Assembly (NCBI GenBank): GCA_964586075.1
Contig: CAZPGZ010000019.1
Span: forward strand, 1 to 60,768
Direction: 5' to 3'
From: JBAZLV01 sp964586075
GTDB lineage: Bacteria; Nitrospirota; UBA9217
DNA length: 60,768 bases
In this document: piece after piece, positions 57,901-60,768 of the stretch
Position numbering within the stretch: the stretch's first letter is position 1
How the letters are laid out: the number at the start of each line of letters is the position of its first letter
Position numbers and translations under genes: made by a program
Notes under the pieces: model-generated
The model's database searches: none
What the model was told of the DNA's origin: nothing
What the model saw: only the letters and a program-made list of their open reading frames with translations

Positions 57901-60714
57901 TTTTGGTTTACCGGCAAGATCGAGAACAAGCACTTGAAATTTAAAGGAATCTTTCGATGAAACCCAGGAATCCTGCTTGATTCCGATGAGCGCGTCTGAA
58001 GGCCACAGCGGAATGCGTGAAGATACGGTTTGCACTTCGCCATTCGGATCCCGGAATTCCATCTCGGCCAGCATCTCCTGCGGAGTTACCGTTTTGGGTA
58101 AATCTTTAATCGTTGTTCGGACCGAACCGTTTGCATCAAGCGTAAGCTCACTGCTTCTGGTTTCGGAACGTTTTATTTTTTTCCCTGCGCGCGAAGGCCC
58201 TTCTTCATCCTCTTCGCCAGACTCTTCATCAGACCGTTCACCTCGTCTTACGATTCCTTCCTTGACCCTGCCGTTGGAAAACACAAAATCATCGTACTGA
58301 CTGAAATTTGTCTGCCTGGGAGCAATTGTGGTTCTGAGTTTTACCGATGCGCCTGAAGCTCCTCCACCTGAGAGATACTTCACGAACAGGTCAAGGGTCG
58401 TTTCTCGTGCATTCACGAGCGGCTCCTTGGATGCCTGAATAATGCCTTTCATGAGCGGTACGCGAAATTCTTCTACGCGGAACGATCCGGATACCAAGCC
58501 GTCGGCTCTGAAATATTCCTCGTCGCCTTCTTCATATCCTCCGATGCTCGTCCGCTGCTTCTTTTTACTGGCGGTTTTTTTGAGCAGCGTAATGGTGTAT
58601 GAACCAAGCTTGGCATCCTTCGGAATTTTCCAGGAAGATTCGGCAACCCCGTTCTGGCCCCAAGTCAATGGAAACTCGTAGCGCTGATCGCTTCCCTGAT
58701 GCTGAATCACGACGGTTTTGGGCAAATCCTTCACAAACGAGAAACCGGCGCCGGTATGTACCCGGACCAGATGCTTCATGGATATGGTTTCACCGGCGCG
58801 CAGCAGGCTCCGGTCGGTGATGGTGTGAGCAATGACCGGTCCGCGGTATTCCGCCTGAGGGAGATTGAACCGCCAGGATTCGATTCCCTGATTCCAGGCT
58901 GATCGCACGAAGGTCATGTCATCTGCTGTCCGCGCGAACACGTAATAGCCGCCCTCGGAGTACTGTTTACAGCGCGGCAGCTTGTGTTCTTGCTGTAGTT
59001 GCTTATTGATAAAGGCGATTCCCTGTTCATCGGTCCTTCCTTCCCAATGGACGTTTCCTTGGCAGTCTCGTATTGAAACAGCTGCCTCGTTCACTGGTTC
59101 GGACTTGTCAAGCGTGGTCACCCAGACAACCGAGGATTCGCGCCCCTGCTTAAAATGGGCGGCAAGGTTCGTTACCAGAGCCGCAGTCGGTACAAAGTAG
59201 GGAAGGGATTCACCGTGAAGCGATTCTCCGAGAATCATGCTTTCAAGTTCCACCACATAAAACCCGGGTTCCTGCAGCGGAATTCCGATGACTTCAAACG
59301 CCTTGGCCCCGTTCGGTTTCGGCATACTGAACGTGCGTACGATCTTTTCTTCCCGTGTCCCCGAAAAAACCGACTTCTTTGAATCAGCTTCGGCAACCCG
59401 ATTCAGCCACAGTATAACGTCTGACTCTGACGCGAAGTTTTTGATTTTGCCGATGACGCGGCCTGAAAGCGTTCCTTTAATGGTACCAAGCACGGTGTCC
59501 GCAGTTTTTTCCGTTGTACTCTTTGCGTCTGACAGGTCAAGCGCCTTCATTTTTAATTCAGCCTCTATATTTCTCACTGTTGCCGGCAGCACGGGATCCG
59601 CTCGCTCAATAATTCCAAAGCGGGAAGTAAACTTGGCGAGCGGGGGATAGTCAGCGGTTTTGACTGCGAGCGGATATTTATCGCTGTTCGAGAGGAGGCG
59701 TCCTGCATCATCCCGCACATTTTTCGGCAGGTTTATCAGAAACGACGAAAACGGCGGAAAGGGGCCGGAGAAGCGCACTCCCTGAACGTATTCTGGCAGT
59801 TTTGCAGAAACTCCATTTTCATTGTCCTGCAAAACCGGTTTGTATGTTCCACTAGGCCCCTGTAGGGTAATCGCTTGGGCATATTCCCGCGCTACCGGGG
59901 AGGAAAACTGAAGAGAAAACGGAAGAAATGGAATACAGTCAGCATCCACATTCTCACGATCACAGTAAAATGCTGCTTTAAATGGATCGCGCACCTTAAA
60001 CGAGAGTTTTTGCTCACTGGACGTCGCTACGCCGGTTTTAGATTCAATGCCTTTGCCCCAGACGAGGGTGACTTTTGCACTGCTCGGAAAATTCTGTTTG
60101 CACTGAACAATCAGCAAAGAATCTTCACCGACGCCGTCCCGCGATATGCCGAAACGATAGTACTCTCCCTGTGATTTCAATAGTCGTTCACGATCTGCAC
60201 CTTTCAGGACCTTCAGGCCGACCTGCTCACGGAGACCTTCCACAGAACAGTACGCGTGATTGAGAACCGTCTCTTCCTTCGCTTCTGCGTCAAGCGCAAG
60301 AATGAACGCCTGCTCTTCATCGATGTCCCTGCCTTCATACGGCTGAGATCGTATGATTGAAGGACCTCCAGTATTGAAAAAAAACTTTTTTTGACCGCTC
60401 ATCTTGCTGCCGGCAAGCGTTTTCAGATCCGACTTGATCTCGAAATCGCAGCGTATCCCGGCAGGCAGATCACGTTCAAAATCATACACCCAGTTTCTGC
60501 CATCCACCCACCTGCCCCTGCCCTTTTCCGGGCATGTTATTTCAAAAGGCTGTACAAGATTGGGATCTGAAAACGGAACCATTTGTTCTAAAAAACGGGC
60601 GGTTACTTGCCGGACTTTTTTTATCTCTCCCTGCGGAGAAAAAAGGGACACCGTCTGTTCCGACGCGTAGCCGTGGGTGGACAATAGAATGATGATTGCA
60701 CAACCAAATCCCAG
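54952..60714 (-). CDS. Bacterial alpha-2-macroglobulin (thioester type)
   Basis: The protein has about 1920 residues. It traps attacking proteases in the periplasm or at the surface. The thioester motif YTCMEQKV (Cys at about residue 1458 counted from TTG 60684) is intact; large MG domains, a bait region with a charged Glu/Asp/Arg stretch near residue 810 and the thioester alpha-helical domain with LKPAYLDPDGLV-like segments occupy the rest. The frame has no ATG or GTG at its head. TTG 60684 would give no signal peptide. CTG 60714, behind GGGGGAAGG (60719-60727), gives a hydrophobic leader GFGCAIIILLSTHGYAS, so I take CTG. A stop codon lies about 16 codons further up. Downstream are the membrane protein and pbpC. 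Confidence 0.85.
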   Translation of the reverse strand: MGFGCAIIILLSTHGYASEQTVSLFSPQGEIKKVRQVTARFLEQMVPFSDPNLVQPFEITCPEKGRGRWVDGRNWVYDFERDLPAGIRCDFEIKSDLKTLAGSKMSGQKKFFFNTGGPSIIRSQPYEGRDIDEEQAFILALDAEAKEETVLNHAYCSVEGLREQVGLKVLKGADRERLLKSQGEYYRFGISRDGVGEDSLLIVQCKQNFPSSAKVTLVWGKGIESKTGVATSSEQKLSFKVRDPFKAAFYCDRENVDADCIPFLPFSLQFSSPVAREYAQAITLQGPSGTYKPVLQDNENGVSAKLPEYVQGVRFSGPFPPFSSFLINLPKNVRDDAGRLLSNSDKYPLAVKTADYPPLAKFTSRFGIIERADPVLPATVRNIEAELKMKALDLSDAKSTTEKTADTVLGTIKGTLSGRVIGKIKNFASESDVILWLNRVAEADSKKSVFSGTREEKIVRTFSMPKPNGAKAFEVIGIPLQEPGFYVVELESMILGESLHGESLPYFVPTAALVTNLAAHFKQGRESSVVWVTTLDKSEPVNEAAVSIRDCQGNVHWEGRTDEQGIAFINKQLQQEHKLPRCKQYSEGGYYVFARTADDMTFVRSAWNQGIESWRFNLPQAEYRGPVIAHTITDRSLLRAGETISMKHLVRVHTGAGFSFVKDLPKTVVIQHQGSDQRYEFPLTWGQNGVAESSWKIPKDAKLGSYTITLLKKTASKKKQRTSIGGYEEGDEEYFRADGLVSGSFRVEEFRVPLMKGIIQASKEPLVNARETTLDLFVKYLSGGGASGASVKLRTTIAPRQTNFSQYDDFVFSNGRVKEGIVRRGERSDEESGEEDEEGPSRAGKKIKRSETRSSELTLDANGSVRTTIKDLPKTVTPQEMLAEMEFRDPNGEVQTVSSRIPLWPSDALIGIKQDSWVSSKDSFKFQVLVLDLAGKPKANQSVTADLFKRETYSHRKRLIGGFYAYEHSTEIKKIKQICEGRTDAKGLLICDSSSPVSGNVIIQSRTIDSNGNESIANRDIWIADKSEWWFDVTDNDRIDLLPEQKQYEPGETARFQVRMPFREATALVTVEREGVMEATIKKLSGKMPVIDVPMKGNYAPNVFVSVLCVRGRLGEPKPTALVDLGRPAYKLGIAEVNVGWRSHELRVFLTPEKQVCHTRDKAKVRIKVRTRDKNNPWPPKNTELAVAAVDEGLLELMPNKSWKLLDGMMGRRGYEVHTATAQMQVVGKRHYGLKAYPAGGGGGKTTTREMFDTLLLWKSRVKLNDNGEASVEIPLNDSLTSFRIVAVANAEAGLFGSGETSIRTTQDLMLLSGLPPVLREGDRYRAGFTIRNASERSMDVEISASVKNASVKPDLKTERLAAGEAREIFWDAAVPMNIESVVWSVAAKEKNGPAIDKLRITQKIAETIQPKVLQATITQIEKPQSLAIEKPKDAFPAKGGIYVSFRKKLANGMGGVTWYMKNYPYTCMEQKVSRAIALRDVSLWKSVTADLPAYLDPDGLVKYFPTCSVGSDTLTAYVLSVSNEAGWEIPADLKNRLLTGLRGFIEGKVVRWSSIPTADVSIRKLAALEALSRYNKAEPRLLGSITLEPNLWPTSAVLDWMNVLMRGQNMPERDARMKEAEQIIRSRLNFQGTTMGFSTEKSDYLWWLMISGDVNAVKTVLTFLDHDQWNEDMPRLVRGAMGRQHHGAWNTTTANAWGVLAMEKFSKKFESAPVTGISSGTLDANTKSVNWKTAAEGSGVIFGWPQKKTELAIAHQGTGKPWATIQSIAAIPTKEPFSSGYTIRKSLLPIEQKHKGRWSRGDVLRVRLDIESQTDTTWVAVNDPIPAGAAILGSGLGGDSKILTKDETKTGMAWPVFTERTFTAYRAYYEYVSKGKWSLEYTVRLNTSGTFELPETRVEALYSPEMFGEIPNKKMEIGQ

Positions 60715-60768
60715 CTGACCTTCCCCCGGAAAACAGTACCACTCAGAGAGTCGGACCTATGGTAACAT

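Noticed and set aside
60542..60742. Alternative minus-strand frame with an ATG near the window end as start of the alpha-2-macroglobulin
   Set aside because: It is in a different frame and closes after 66 codons; it could only serve if the sequence has a frameshift error.
1..60768. CRISPR array
   Set aside because: I saw no regularly spaced direct repeats and no cas genes.
1..60768. Complete insertion sequence or prophage
   Set aside because: No transposase, phage structural genes or phage integrase of full length could be found.

Overview
The window is a stretch of bacterial chromosome that looks like an anaerobic Gram-negative bacterium, most likely a deltaproteobacterium in the broad sense (Desulfobacterota, Syntrophales-like). 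The reasons are the [FeFe]-hydrogenase maturases, a Tat-exported molybdopterin oxidoreductase, a tripartite tricarboxylate transporter, an alpha-2-macroglobulin/PBP1C pair, type A RNase P RNA and the rpsU-yqeY-dnaG-rpoD order. The taxonomic call is inference; no 16S gene is present.

Region 1 (1-4183) is accessory DNA. I read it as an integron remnant. A fragment resembling the N-terminus of an integron integrase lies on the minus strand (282-557), next to a dispersed repeat. A possible attI region follows, then three cassettes on the plus strand, each ending in an attC-like hairpin (1436-1492, 3653-3712, 4122-4183). The cassettes carry an RDD-like membrane protein; a three-gene unit (a PD-(D/E)XK-like protein plus two tandem paralogous small proteins); and a zinc-ribbon protein. 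The three-gene cassette is the best candidate here for an undescribed system, possibly defence or toxin-antitoxin.

Region 2 (4444-13271) is ordinary chromosome: a Crp/Fnr regulator on the plus strand, then minus-strand genes for TrpB2, YbaK, NhaA, a thioesterase, a stand-alone AsnC/Lrp RAM domain, a radical SAM/SPASM protein, a MutY-like glycosylase without the Fe-S cysteines, a lipoprotein, an Smr protein and a TorD-like chaperone. Region 3 (13320-17245) is a molybdoenzyme operon (catalytic subunit plus 4x[4Fe-4S] subunit) next to a ModE-like regulator.

Region 4 (17271-34300) is the information-processing core. On the minus strand: rnpB, rnhA, a coiled-coil/zinc-ribbon gene, a CAU tRNA, rpoD, dnaG, mutS2, a NIF3 homologue, yqeY and rpsU (an expanded macromolecular synthesis operon), then argJ, argC, rpsI and rplM. 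Divergent on the plus strand: rpsB-tsf-pyrH-frr.

Region 5 (34464-45137) holds a TPR protein, a DMT permease and a probable sugar-acid regulon: a FCD-GntR repressor with a palindromic operator on its own consensus promoter, IlvD/Edd dehydratase, DapA-type aldolase/dehydratase, hydroxypyruvate-isomerase-like protein, GarR-type reductase and TctB-TctA-TctC.

Region 6 (45162-51261) is an [FeFe]-hydrogenase maturation operon, hydG-aspA-hydF-hydE, ending with a fumarylacetoacetate-hydrolase-fold gene. No hydrogenase structural gene is in the window. Region 7 (51437-60714) holds a ParS/MbcA-like antitoxin-domain protein and the cell-envelope set pbpC, a Gly/Ser-rich membrane protein and a thioester alpha-2-macroglobulin, whose start appears to be a non-ATG codon.
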